A DNA stretch of 64,000 bases, from the NCBI GenBank assembly GCA_051294375.1, contig CM119267.1:26692278-26756277 (forward strand), read 5' to 3'. Within the stretch, counting starts at the first letter, position 1. Each line of letters begins with the position of its first letter. The position numbers were made by a program, and so were the translations under genes. Origin of the DNA: Paraspadella gotoi. Taxonomy: Eukaryota > Chaetognatha. This document shows, in pieces, positions 25,401 through 37,400 of this stretch. Below the pieces are notes generated by a model. It ran no database searches. It was given only the letters and a program-made list of their open reading frames with translations, and was not told the origin of the DNA.

Positions 25401-28400
25401 TCTCCGAGTGGAAGTCGAGCGGCTTCAGCCAACCGACACTTCCGCGCATCGAACACCACGAGTTTTTCTCCCAGAAACTCTCAACGCGACTCACGTATTT
25501 GTGCAACGCGCAGGGGTCAACCCTCCACTTACGGCACCGTACCACGGCCCGTACAGCGTCATTTTGCGTGACAACTTCAATTTTAAAGTAGAAATTCCAG
25601 GCCGCGGCACCGAGACAATTGCAATCTCGCGAATCAAACCCGCAACATTGTAGAGACGAAAATGATGAAGAAACGCCATCTCAAACTCCTACTCCTCCAT
25701 CTCCACTTCCTCCAGGACGACACCAACGTTCAAGAACGCGTCAACCGGCGCCAATGTCTCGTCCGACATGGTCAACAGCTCGACTCCAACATCTAGAGCC
25801 AGCTCAAGCCCAAGACGACAACGAGAGCGATAGCAGGATGCCTCAGCAACTCTCAAACGCCTCGTCAACACCTTTGGAAATGGCACCACCGGATGAGGCG
25901 ACAACCACTCCCGGTCCCGAGGCACCCAACGCCTCAACACCAACAATTCCTCCGTCATCTTCGGAACTCCAGGTTGCACCACAGCGTCAACACCCAGCAC
26001 AGTTGCGCCAAAATCCGCGGCCAACACCAAAAGGCCTCGCCTACCGTTTGCAGGCTAATAATTCTCAACGCCCTGACTACGATGCAGTCCTAAGACACCT
26101 CTTACAAGAAAAACTATTTAAGCCCACTCGTGAAGTTTAGTAATAAGTAGATAAATTTATATTTTACCTATCTTTACTGTTCATCTTTCCTAAGCCTAAC
26201 TTTTTTAGTCGGATCTGCTTTCAGCAGATCCCGACTCTATAATTCACTTTGTCGGTCTGTCGGTCCGCCCCCTCAATATTGTCGGGCAGTCACTTGTCAG
26301 AACATCGAATTATGATAAATTATGCAAAAAAAACGATGTCCGTCCGTCTGTCTGTCCGTCCGTCCGTCCCACCTTAGCAAAAAACTCCAATTACTCGTGA
26401 TTGGATGGATGGATTGGAATGAAATTTTTGTGTGTGGGTAGGGAAGTGTGTGATTGAGCTGGATATGAAGTTTCGATGGAATCGTGCGAGTGGAAATGAG
26501 TTTAAATGGAAAAAACAAAAAAATATATTTCACTATTTGAACACCAATTACTCATGGGTGGATGGAGCGATTGACTTGAAATTTTGTATTTGGGTGGAAA
26601 AGTGTGTGATTAAACTGGAAATCAAGTTTCGATGGAATCGTTTGAGTGGAAAAGAGTTTAAATGGAAAAAACAAAGAACCTGTTTCACTAATTGATTATG
26701 CTTCTTTTTCTTTTTAATTTAAAGGTAAATGCAAGATGTAATAATTAATCAAATAATTGATTAGTTAATTAATCAATTAGTCAATTAATTAATCAATAAT
26801 TAATCAGTTAATTAATCAATCAAAACAAACATTTTGGATCAAATTAATTGCATAATTGCATAATTAATTAAATAATTAACTTGAATAAATTAATTATTAA
26901 TTTATTAATTAATTAATTAATTACCGATAATGATCGTGGGCAGATCCGACATTGTTTGCTCAAACTTGTTTCCGTTAATTTTTGTATTTCCGTCTAGGGG
27001 GAATGTGGGTTTGAACTCGGGTCATTCAAAACAAATGAACAATCTAACTCACAAGCAATCAGCTGATTTTAACTTATGGTTTCATCCACCCTTTGTGAAA
27101 ACCATTTCACAAAGTTTACTAAAAATTAACAGACTCTCTTCAAATCTCATCTCGTTATTAATTTACTAAGTATTCATTGTTATTGAGATTACTTATTGAT
27201 GTTATTAATTAATTAATTGATTTACTGTTTCACCATATAGATATTACAATTGCTTGTTGACAAGAGCAGCTGAATATCTATATGCTTTATTTTATTAAGG
27301 TACATTTTAATACCAAACCAAGCAAGATTGGTTTTTGGATTAACTTTTATACAAAGCAAAAATAAACTTTCATATCGCCACGAACGTCAGCGTCTACATC
27401 ACTTCCGGTCCCACGCCAATCCCTCCATTTCCAAGGCGACGACGACGTTTCCACACGTGTTCCAGTTAAAAAGAATTCAGGGTTAAAGTTTAAAAACGTT
27501 TCATTTTCAAGGATACAAGTTGAAATTTAAAAATGTCTCTCTATTACATTTTTCTAATTCACTAATCAAAAATTCATAATAAATATCAGATGGATTGGCC
27601 TTTTCGTTTGACCTGCAACTCTTCAGATAGGTTTCTTTTATTTTATATTATAATTATAACCGAATGCATCAAATGTTTAAAGTGAATACATTTTTGGAAT
27701 CGCCAGGAGCTCAGCTTTTTTCAAGTTGATTTGAATGACCCTTTTTCTTAATGTATTCATATTGATTCCTGTTAAATAAATATGATTAAAGTTAAATTCT
27801 TTAAGAATCTAGCTGGATAGTGTATTTAGCTTTTTACAATAGTGTGCGACCATCCACTTTTATCTCCTTGATCTTCCTTGGTTTCATTCTCTGCCCTATT
27901 CTGATTCCAAGGTCACGTCGCGTGTTGGATCGCGTCTTGTCTGATGACTGCGACATTTCCTCTTCTTCCAGTGGTTGGCCGTTCTTCTGCCAACTTCGAT
28001 CTCGTCCTCGTCGCGGGCGTCATTGCTCTTCTTATTCTCGCTTACTGCGTTGGCCTGTAAGCCGCTTTTCAGTCCTTTTTATTTTTATCTTTTTTTATTG
28101 CTGTGGTTTTGCACATAAGTGGCGTCGTCGGCATTCCAAATTATAGATCGCCTTTTTTTAAATTAAATTTGGGTGTATGAAGCTGAAAATTTATATACAG
28201 CTTCTCATCATTGATCTACTTAAAATTGGGTCAGGACAGTTATTAAATATGTTTTGTTTACGTTTTATCAAAACAAACAAATATCCTATATTTTATTTTT
28301 ATGTCTCCTTCTCTCTCTCTTTTCTCTTTTATATGTAGCTATCTCTCTCTTTTTCCCAGTGCTGATTCATCGAAAAAAAAACAGCTGGCTCTGCAGGGGC

Positions 28401-31400
28401 TTTTTCTTTTTCTCTCTTTTCTCCTGCTGCTTCTGCTGCTGCCTTTTGATTTCTTTTTTTTTTTGTCTGGCTGCCTCTGCTGCTGCCGCTGCTGATTTGT
28501 CCGAAAACGATTTGGCTTCTCTCTCTCACTCTCTCATCGCATTCGTGCATGTTATCATTTTGCTATCGCAACATCGGGTTTTTATTTCATTTTTTTTATT
28601 CAAGGGCTGCGTCTGCTGATCAATGAAAAAGGGTTTTTTTTAGGTAACTGTAACATTATTTTTTTAATTGACACTCGCAAAATAGAATTTTTCTTTCTGT
28701 TTATAAATTAATTTTCTTTTCTCAAATTTTCTTATTTTTAGTATCAAAATTTGTCGTCAATCCAGATTTTTTTATGCGATTGCGATTTTTAGTCGGATCT
28801 GCTTTCAGCAGATCCCGACTCTATAATTCACTTTGTCAGTCTGTCGGTCCGCCCCCTCAATATTGTCGGGCACTCACTTATATCATGTCAGAACATCGAA
28901 TTATGATAAATTATGCAAAAAAAACGATGTCCGTCCAATTACACCAATTACTCGTGATTGGATGGATGGATTGGAATGAAATTTTCTGTGTGGGTAGGGA
29001 AGTGTGTGATTGAGCTGTATATGAAGTTTCGATGGAATCGTCCGTGTGGAAATGAGTTTAAATGGAAAAAAAAATAAATTTCACTATTTGAACACCAATT
29101 ACTCATGAGTGGATGGGGCGATTGACTTGAAATTTTGTATTTGGGTAGAAAAGTGTGTGATTAAAGTGGAAATGAAGTTTCGATGGAATCGTTTGCCTGG
29201 AAATGAGTTTAAATGGAAAAAACAAAAAACTTGTTTCACTAATTGATTATGCTTCTTTTTCTTTTTATTTTAAATGTAAATGCAAGATGTATTAATTAAT
29301 CAAATAATTAATCAGTTAATTAATTAATTAGTCAATCAATAATTAATTAATCAGTCAATTAATCAATCAAAACAAACATTTCTGATCAAATTAATTAATT
29401 AAATAATTAACTTTATTAAATTAATTATTAATTAATTAATTAAATAATTAACTTGAATTAATTATTAATTAATTATTAATTACTTACCGATAATGATCGT
29501 GGACAGATCCGACATTGTTTGCTTAAACTTGTTTACATGTTACATTTATTTGTTCTGTATATTTTTTAAATTACCCACTCAACGCTTCCTAATTGTATTT
29601 TTGTTGTTTCACGTCATCATGTTCCAGACCTCAACTACATCTTCTGGAGTTCTCTGCTAATCGGATTCACGGTCGACGCTCGCTACAGGTGGTGTAAAGT
29701 TTACCCAGATCCGTAATTCCGTCTTCTTAATCGAGTCAATCAAACCTTCTCGCGCCGCAGGTGGCCCTGGTTTCTCTCTGCCAATTGGGGATGACGCTGG
29801 CGGCAGTGCTAGTTTCTCATGCGACGATGTCCCATGCTTTGGCCCGCGTTCCGATTCCCATAGCTACCCACCTCGTCTCTTGGTTCATACTTGCTTTGGC
29901 CACCTTCCTCCCAATTCTGGGGTAATCATATTGGTTGAACGTCATACGTGTATTTATTTCCAAATCCACAATACTTTTTTTGGTTTTAATTAATTTTTAT
30001 TTTCAATATACATTATACAATGATGAAAAAGAAATTGTCGCGGTTATTTCCAGCTATTTTTCGGCATTTTAATGTGAGAATCGAAAAATAAAATTTACAT
30101 ATCATTGTTTTTTCCTTTCTGTTTCGTTGTGATTTGATTTAGAACAAAGTTTTGAAGAGAGATTTAACAACGATTTTTATTTCATAGTGAAACGGACATG
30201 TTTCGACTCGCATACGAGTCTTCTTCAGCGCCAATTCAATTTGTGAATTTATAAGAGAATTTCACATTTCTGAACTTTTATTTCACTTCACTAATTTATT
30301 ACAGTCGTTAATTGTTGATATTATTCATTACTAAAGTTTACCAAAATTTTTACTTTGTTGTACATTTCATAATGTATTATATATTTTCAAGCACTGTCTC
30401 TCTCTCTCTCCATTTCAATTTCTTTTCATAAACTATCTCTGTCCTCACCTTCACCTTGTTCCCTTAATAATAAACAAGTTTGAGCAAACAATGTCAGATC
30501 TGCCCACGATCATTATGCGGTATAATTAATTAATAAATTAATACATCTTGCATTTACATTTAAATAAAAAGAAAAAGAAGCATAATCAATTAGTCAAACA
30601 GGTTCTTTGTTTTTTCCATTTAAACTCATTTCCACTCAAGGCGATTCCATCGAAACTTGATTTCCAGTTTAATCACACACTTTTCTACCCAAATACAAAA
30701 TTTCAAGTCAATCGCCCATCCACTCATGAGTAATTGGTGTTCAAATAGTGAAATATATTTTTTTTGTTTTTTCCATTTAAACTTATTTCCACTCGGACAA
30801 TTCCATCGAAACTTCATATCCAGCTCAATCATTCACTCTCCTACCCACACACAAAATTTCATTCCAATCCATCCATCCAATCATGAGTAATTGTGTGTTT
30901 TTTTGCTAAGGTGGGACGGACGGACGGACATCGTTTTTTTTTGCATAATTTATCATAATTCGATGTTCTGACATGATACATCACCGCATAAAAACGGCGG
31001 TATATTTTTTCTCAAGTCGAGTAAACAAAAGATTTCGGAATCTTCTTTACCGTTTTTTTAAATTTCAGATTTTTTTTAAATTTCTTTTTCCTTTTTCTCA
31101 CTTTTTTTTCCAACAAGTAATTCCTAATTACTATTGCATAAAAAGATTTTTATACAAAATATCGAGATTGGTTTTAATTTTATTAGACATTGCATTCTTA
31201 ATTTCAAATCATTTCAATGGTAAGCAAAGAGTTAGTAAGAATGAGGAGGATGAGGAGGATGAAGCAGATAAGTAGGATGAAAATCAGAGAGAGAGAGTGA
31301 GAGAGAGACAGTGAGAGAGAGAGAGAAAAGAAGAGGACTCTCAAAAATTTTCTTCAAAGCAAATGTCTTATAAGGTATAGTTGCGCCTGTAAAACCATTG

Positions 31401-34400
31401 TCAGCAGAATATTGGACTCCGGTATCAATAGAATCTAAATTTATGATAAAAAGACAGAATTTATCGAAAAGGAAAGTTAAAAACAACTAAATACGTTCAA
31501 GGATTTTCAAAAAGACTGTTCTCATTTCGTGCGGGCCATACCGTTAGACATTATCCATGAATTTCAGTAACCAGTTGAAAGGTCTTTTCATCCTCTTGAA
31601 TTCGGCCGTTGCGAACAAAAAAAATTTCAGAGGAAAATTAATAAAACGAAGAAAAGATGACTTGAAATGTCTCGAATTCCAACGCGGTTAAGACGTTAAA
31701 AACTATTTCCTTCCGGTTTTGACCCCGTTTTATGCGTGGATGATAATGAGTGAATGCCGACAGATTATGCAGGTGAGCGGACCGACGGACCGACAAAGTG
31801 AATTATAGAGTCGGGATCTGCTGAAAGCAGGTCCGACTAAAAACTGAACACTATCCTTTCTCTCAAACTTTGTGTTGGAAACTTTGCTCTCTCTCTCTCT
31901 CTTTCTTTCTTTATGCACAAAATTCTCTTCAAATTTCCAAATTGAATTGGCGCTGAAGAAGACTCGTATGTGAGTAAAAACATGTCCGTTTCACTATGAA
32001 ATAAAAATCGTTGTTAAATCTCTCTTCAAAACTTTGTTCTGAATTTACATATCGAAAAACTTTGGCCTCTTATGATTCATATGAGCTGTAACTTATTTAT
32101 GTACGACAAAAAATACAAGAGTTCCATGCAAAAGAAAATGAGTTGTCCAAAAAAATTCTTCTTTCTTTTTTATCTTTTCCATATTTACACTTTTCATTTA
32201 TATTAATTTCCGGTTCTTTTTTATTACTTTTTGAGTTAAACCGTTACTATTAAAAGTCCCTGCCTTTTCTCGGTCTTATGTCAAATGGTTATTGCTTCAT
32301 GTCCATTAGGATAGCAACGATCCATTTCCTGCGATAATAGATTCAGGGATGAATCTTAATTCATATATTAAAAAAAAACGATATTAAAAATACATTGATG
32401 CTGTAGATGCTCTAGAATATTTTTTTTATATTATAAAGTATCAATAAAAGTTATAAGGCTNNNNNNNNNNNNNNNNNNNNNNNNNGTAAACGCACGCCCA
32501 TTTCCGAGGAGCGCTGCGCTTCGACTGCGGCGCGAGCACGTGCATTACTCAGTGTCTCTCTGGCCTGATACCGCTGCCGACCTGCGGGCCCCTTCTCGCT
32601 CTGCCTCAAAATTTTTGAAAGCTCTATCATAATTCTTATATTTTCAACCTTTATAAACAGTCTACAACTTAATCTAATCCCCTCAACATGTATCATTTCA
32701 CATTTACTTCTTTCTTTCATTACTTCTTTTTGATGGCTATACGATGGACTTATAGAGGGATCGTCTCGAACTCACTCCAGCCGGCATAAACGTTCTCAAC
32801 TCTCATTGAGGTGGATTATCGGTGGTCGTGTTAATGGGAAAATCTGAATCCTCAAATAACGGGTCTAAGTTCCCCAGAGCAATGGTTCGAATGCACGGAA
32901 CCAGATCGAAGTAAGTTTTTTCAGAGCAAAAATTTCAGTCATTAAACGAGGAATTTTTTAAAAATAGCTTTTGCACTTCTTTTTGTTCAGAGTGAGGACA
33001 CCAAACTCCGAAGCAGTAGGCTACGAGATCGGTTTTCGAGTAAGTTTATTTTAGTATTATTCAGAAATTGAATACCATCAAACTTGTTCACTGTTTGTTC
33101 TTTTCATATTGCCTTTTTTGTTTGAAGGCGGAATTCGAGGCGCGCAATCAATCTGGGTCACTCTATCCGTCTCCAAGTCAAGTGCAGCATTATTTCCCTG
33201 CTTAGCCTTTTTTCTCTGCCACTTACGAACTCCCAATTACCCACCCAAAAGCCAAGAACGGCACAACCGAGTGAGTAGAGTAGAGTGACTCAATTAGGGA
33301 CGTATTTTGATAAATAGAGAATTGGAACTATCAAGAAGAAATTAGAGCCATGCCCGTAGCTCGCAATATCTTCCTTAGAGCGAAGCATCGGTTAATTCTT
33401 CCTACCTCGAAAGACTCGATGCGGGGCAGCACGCGGCAGCGTGGTTCCAGTATCTGGCGAGGCAAGCAGCACCGCGCGCTCGATATATCCTCGCCGTCTC
33501 AGCATGCTGGAGCCTGGTCGAAAGTATGTCGTCTCGGAATGGCCGCGGCTTGCTTGCTTGCTCCCAAAGACGTCACGCTTTTGGAAATCGAACGGTGGCG
33601 CCGGAGGGACTGCCAAGTTAAGGCCAGCCGTCGAGAGCGCCGGAGAGCTCACAGGTGCGTGCGTGAGCCTTGGATGGATATGGCGATAATATTTATCGTA
33701 TCGGACGTGGGTAAAAGCTAATATGTTAAAAAAAGTTTTGTCCGTGGAGAACAATAAAAAATTCAAAATCAATAATGATGATTTCTCCCTCTTCTTTTTT
33801 TCAGCCTCCCTAAATTCCGATCGCCAACTCATTTAGCACGGCCACCCTTCCCGTGCCACCTGATCTCCGCAATTCGTCTCGGATTCCACCGCGCTCGAGA
33901 TTTAGGGTGCCCAACGGTCTCTCCACTCAGCTCCAAACTTTCGGCGCATACGTGAGAAATGAAACAGCTTTGGGGAACAAGAAGAACGCGTGGGTGCCCA
34001 ATAGACACCATCTGTGAATTTGCCCAAGTTTTGTTTTCCCTGTGAGTTTAACCGAACCTCGTTTCATCTCAACATTATTTCCACCTTTTTCACGTTTCAC
34101 CAATTGTGATGCTGTGGCTTTCTCTCCCTCGGGGGTAAATATATTCTACATCCACTACTCCCAGAGAGTTCCGCTTTTCTCGATTGACTAGAGTATTACA
34201 CTCACCTTTACCCTCCACCATCCAATCTTTTCCAAACTTAATCATCACGCTTATGTGTCCCATCTGTCCATCTGTCCATTACATCCCCCATTTCTTTCCC
34301 CGCTTTCCCACTTAACCAAACCGCCCGCCATTCGCTTCATTAGCTCAACGCCTCTGAGGCGGATAGCCGCACTGTTTCTCTCAGAACGGTCAAATCCAGC

Positions 34401-37400
34401 CCGTCCATTCAATTTGCAATCGGGAAAGAAGGAAAGTTCTTTTCCACCGCAGACACTCTCTCTCTCTCTCTCTCTCGTCTCGTGCTTCATCTCTCTCTCT
34501 CTCTCCTCTCTCCTCATATTCCTCTCTCTCTCTCTCTCTCGTCACTCTCCTCTTCCTCCTCTCTCTCTCTCTCGTCTCTCTCTCTCTCTCACTCCCTGCC
34601 TTTTGGAAGTCTTCATACAGGAAAGCATAGCAGTGCCGATCCGTTATGCTTTTTTATGAGTCATTACCAATCGTTTTGCGAGAGCGGCAAAGAATTTAAA
34701 TTAGATAGATCAACTTTAAACTCTTATTAATTAGTCGGAAATGAAATAAAGTAAAGGTCTATTAATTCGCACTGACGTAAGAGCGGACCGCGTTCGCGTC
34801 TAATTCGAATCGTCGGAGCGTGCTCGACTCTGGTTGCATCTCTCTAGGTACCTTGACGCAAGATCATATCTCAGGCAAGTTCGTACTCTCTATGGCGATC
34901 TGCCTCACCTTTTAGCGTAACGTAATTTATAAGCGACGAGGAGGTGAGTCATAACGCCCGAGTTAAAACATTTTTCTTTTAATGTAATCGCCGCACAAAC
35001 TACAAAGTATAATCTGCTAAACCGATAGAGAAACGGACCAACAAATTTAGTTCTTTTAGGTTGCAGGCAAAATCAGGCAAACTTCTTGTCCTGTTTATAC
35101 CTAAGATCCTCTGCTCGCTATCTTTTATTATTCCGTTTCAAAAAAACAAAACAACACTTATTCGAAACATTTTCGTCTTACCTAAGAATCGGCAAGATAC
35201 CGCTTTCTCTTTTTTTTTGGGTTTAATTTTCCGAAAAAAACCAACAGAAATCCGAAAGATGAATATAATGTTCCCGAATCGGACTGACAAAGCCAGTAAA
35301 TCGATCGTAACGAATCGACAGACGATGACGACGAACGACGACCGCACGCGGTCAATTTGGCGAAAGCAGCAAACTAACAATCTGGTAGACGACCTGGCTC
35401 ATGAGAGGGAACCCCTAAACAGCGCGGAGGAGGACGGAAGATACTAAGGGTTCTCAAACGCCCCAGATCGCTCGCTGCGCACCTGCCGCCCTCAGACCCG
35501 CGTGGCCGTTGCGCGCATGGCTGCCGCGGCCCCAGCCCGGCCCTGGAGGCCGTCGCCGCGATAGCGACGAGGACAGCGGAAGGTAACGCAACGAACGACA
35601 GCAGCAAGCGTAGTGGCAACGAAACAGCAGCGTACAACGGCAACGGGACAACACGGCAACAACACGAAGTACGTCGAAACGCACTAGGTTTTATGGAAGG
35701 TAAGCGTCAAAAATAAAGTTAAGAAAAGGACAATGCTGTAATTTCTTTGAATATTTTCGTTACTTCCCCTCGATCCTCAGTAAAGTCCCCGACAGAAAAT
35801 CAGGAAGGAGGCGCCATCAGGACCAAAGAGGTTTCATACGGTCGGCGGCGTTAACGAGGAGGGGGCAGAGGCGGCCAACGCGCTAAAAGTTGGCGCAACC
35901 CGTCGATCGGAGAGACTGTCTGAGTATCACACAGGTATATAGGCGGAAAACGACGCGCAGGCGAGTTCGTCAGTCTTCCGGAGCGGCCGGTCGACGAGAG
36001 CGCAGAAAAAGGCCAGGGCTCGCGAGCACGCAGAGAAGGCCGATTCCACAAACACAAAGGACAGTTGGCGTATACCGTGCTGCGGGGCGCCCTCGTTCAT
36101 ACAAAAAATAAACCATACTCAGACAAGAGGAGCTGGTCATAGTGTCGGCATGACGACCAAGAAATGAGCGTTCCATGAAACTCTGGCCATATCCTCACAA
36201 AGAACCGCTCCGAGGAATAGAAAAGCAGCAACAACAACAACTGCAGGCAGTTGAAAAGTCGCAAAGGTGGCCGCTCTCCTCGTTCGCAAAAGTCGGAGCA
36301 ACACGCCTATAGCGAGAGAGCCACAATCCAAGTCAGTTGCCAAACCGAACCTGGATTGGCGAAGATTCGGAAAAAAAAGAAGGCGCTGAATAAGGTGTAA
36401 ACAACTGACGTAAATGAACCGATAAATTCACGAAGCAAGTTTTTCTATTATACTTTTTTTCAAAAATCCCAACCAGCTCTTAATCTGGAACCGGAAACAG
36501 AAAGTATTCCACAAAGATATCTCATAATATCTTCGTAGTATATTTATACTTGATATCGTATAGAGAATAAAATTCATAAGATTAAGCTTGTAAGAATTCT
36601 TTCACTTTTCTACTCGCAAAATAAAAAATGGATAATTTTAATATATAGTTTAGATGCAGTCTGCCTGCTATCTATAATTTCAAAAACACAGGAACCCAAA
36701 GACCAAGTTTTTTGCCAGCCCCAGATACAAGATGATAGAAATGCACTTACCTGAGCCCAGGAGGCCTATCTGGGTTGGCAAAAACCTGGGTTTTTTGGGT
36801 TTTTTTTGTTTTTTTTAAAATTATAGATAGCAGACTGTCATATTAATTCTTTTTAAGATAAAAATTTGTATTAATCCTTTCAGTTTCGTTGAGTTGAGAT
36901 TTAATCTTTCCTTTCATTACATCTATTTATTATTAGAAATTAATTGTTTTAAATTCACTATTAGTTTAAACTTATTTCCTGGTTGTACATTGCACAAAGT
37001 ATTATTTTTGTCTCCTCTGTTTCTCTCTCTGTCTCTCTCTCTTTCACCAATTGACCATTTCACTTCTTTTTCAACACTGCATCTGTCCTCAACTTAAACT
37101 GTACTCATTCTTTTAAACCACTATCTCTGTGTTGGAAACTTTTGCCCCTCTCTCTTCTTTCTTTCTCTCTTCTCTCTCTCTCTACTCTCTCTCTTCTGTC
37201 TTTTGCCAAAAATTTGTAATGATTTAGTTAACGCCTTGCAATGAAAGGCATCGAAAAGGATCGAAAACATGTCCGGTACAAAAAACTGAAAAGATGCTTG
37301 AACTTTATTTTAACGTTACTTTTGCTTTAAAAGCAATAAAAATTTAAACAAGNNNNNNNNNNNNNNNNNNNNNNNNNNNNNNNNNNNNNNNNNNNNNNNN

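Larger units (their letters stand above)
21080..27455 (+). mobile_element. Ty3/gypsy LTR retrotransposon, decayed, with nested element
   Basis: Two direct LTRs (21080-21543 and 27004-27455), both TG...CA, flank gag, protease, reverse transcriptase, RNase H and integrase in gypsy order (integrase last). A primer-binding site starting TGG follows the 5' LTR at 21545, and a polypurine tract (CTAGGGGGAA) precedes the 3' LTR. Flanks are CGTA and CGTG, an imperfect 4-bp target duplication. Several frameshifts, stops and a deletion leave it defective. A Helentron-like element lies between pol and the polypurine tract. There is no envelope gene. The whole element sits in PIGN intron 2, same strand. 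Confidence 0.93.

Noticed and set aside
26297-26533. Minus-strand frame over the Helentron-like element (also seen at 30626 and 52790)
   Set aside because: The frame follows the repeated body units and varies between copies with stops; the elements appear non-coding.
21080-27455. An infectious retrovirus-type (errantivirus) element with envelope
   Set aside because: Between the end of pol and the 3' LTR there is only a short tail and a nested non-coding element; no envelope frame.
27820-28146. Plus-strand frame through the PIGN exon 3 region (VRPSTFISLIFLGF...)
   Set aside because: It reads through the pyrimidine tract of intron 2 and is out of frame with the conserved FPLLPVVGR exon.
35374-35643. 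Minus-strand frame resembling a signal peptide protein
   Set aside because: It starts only at a TTG and overlaps better-supported plus-strand frames; hydrophobicity comes from the GC-rich composition.
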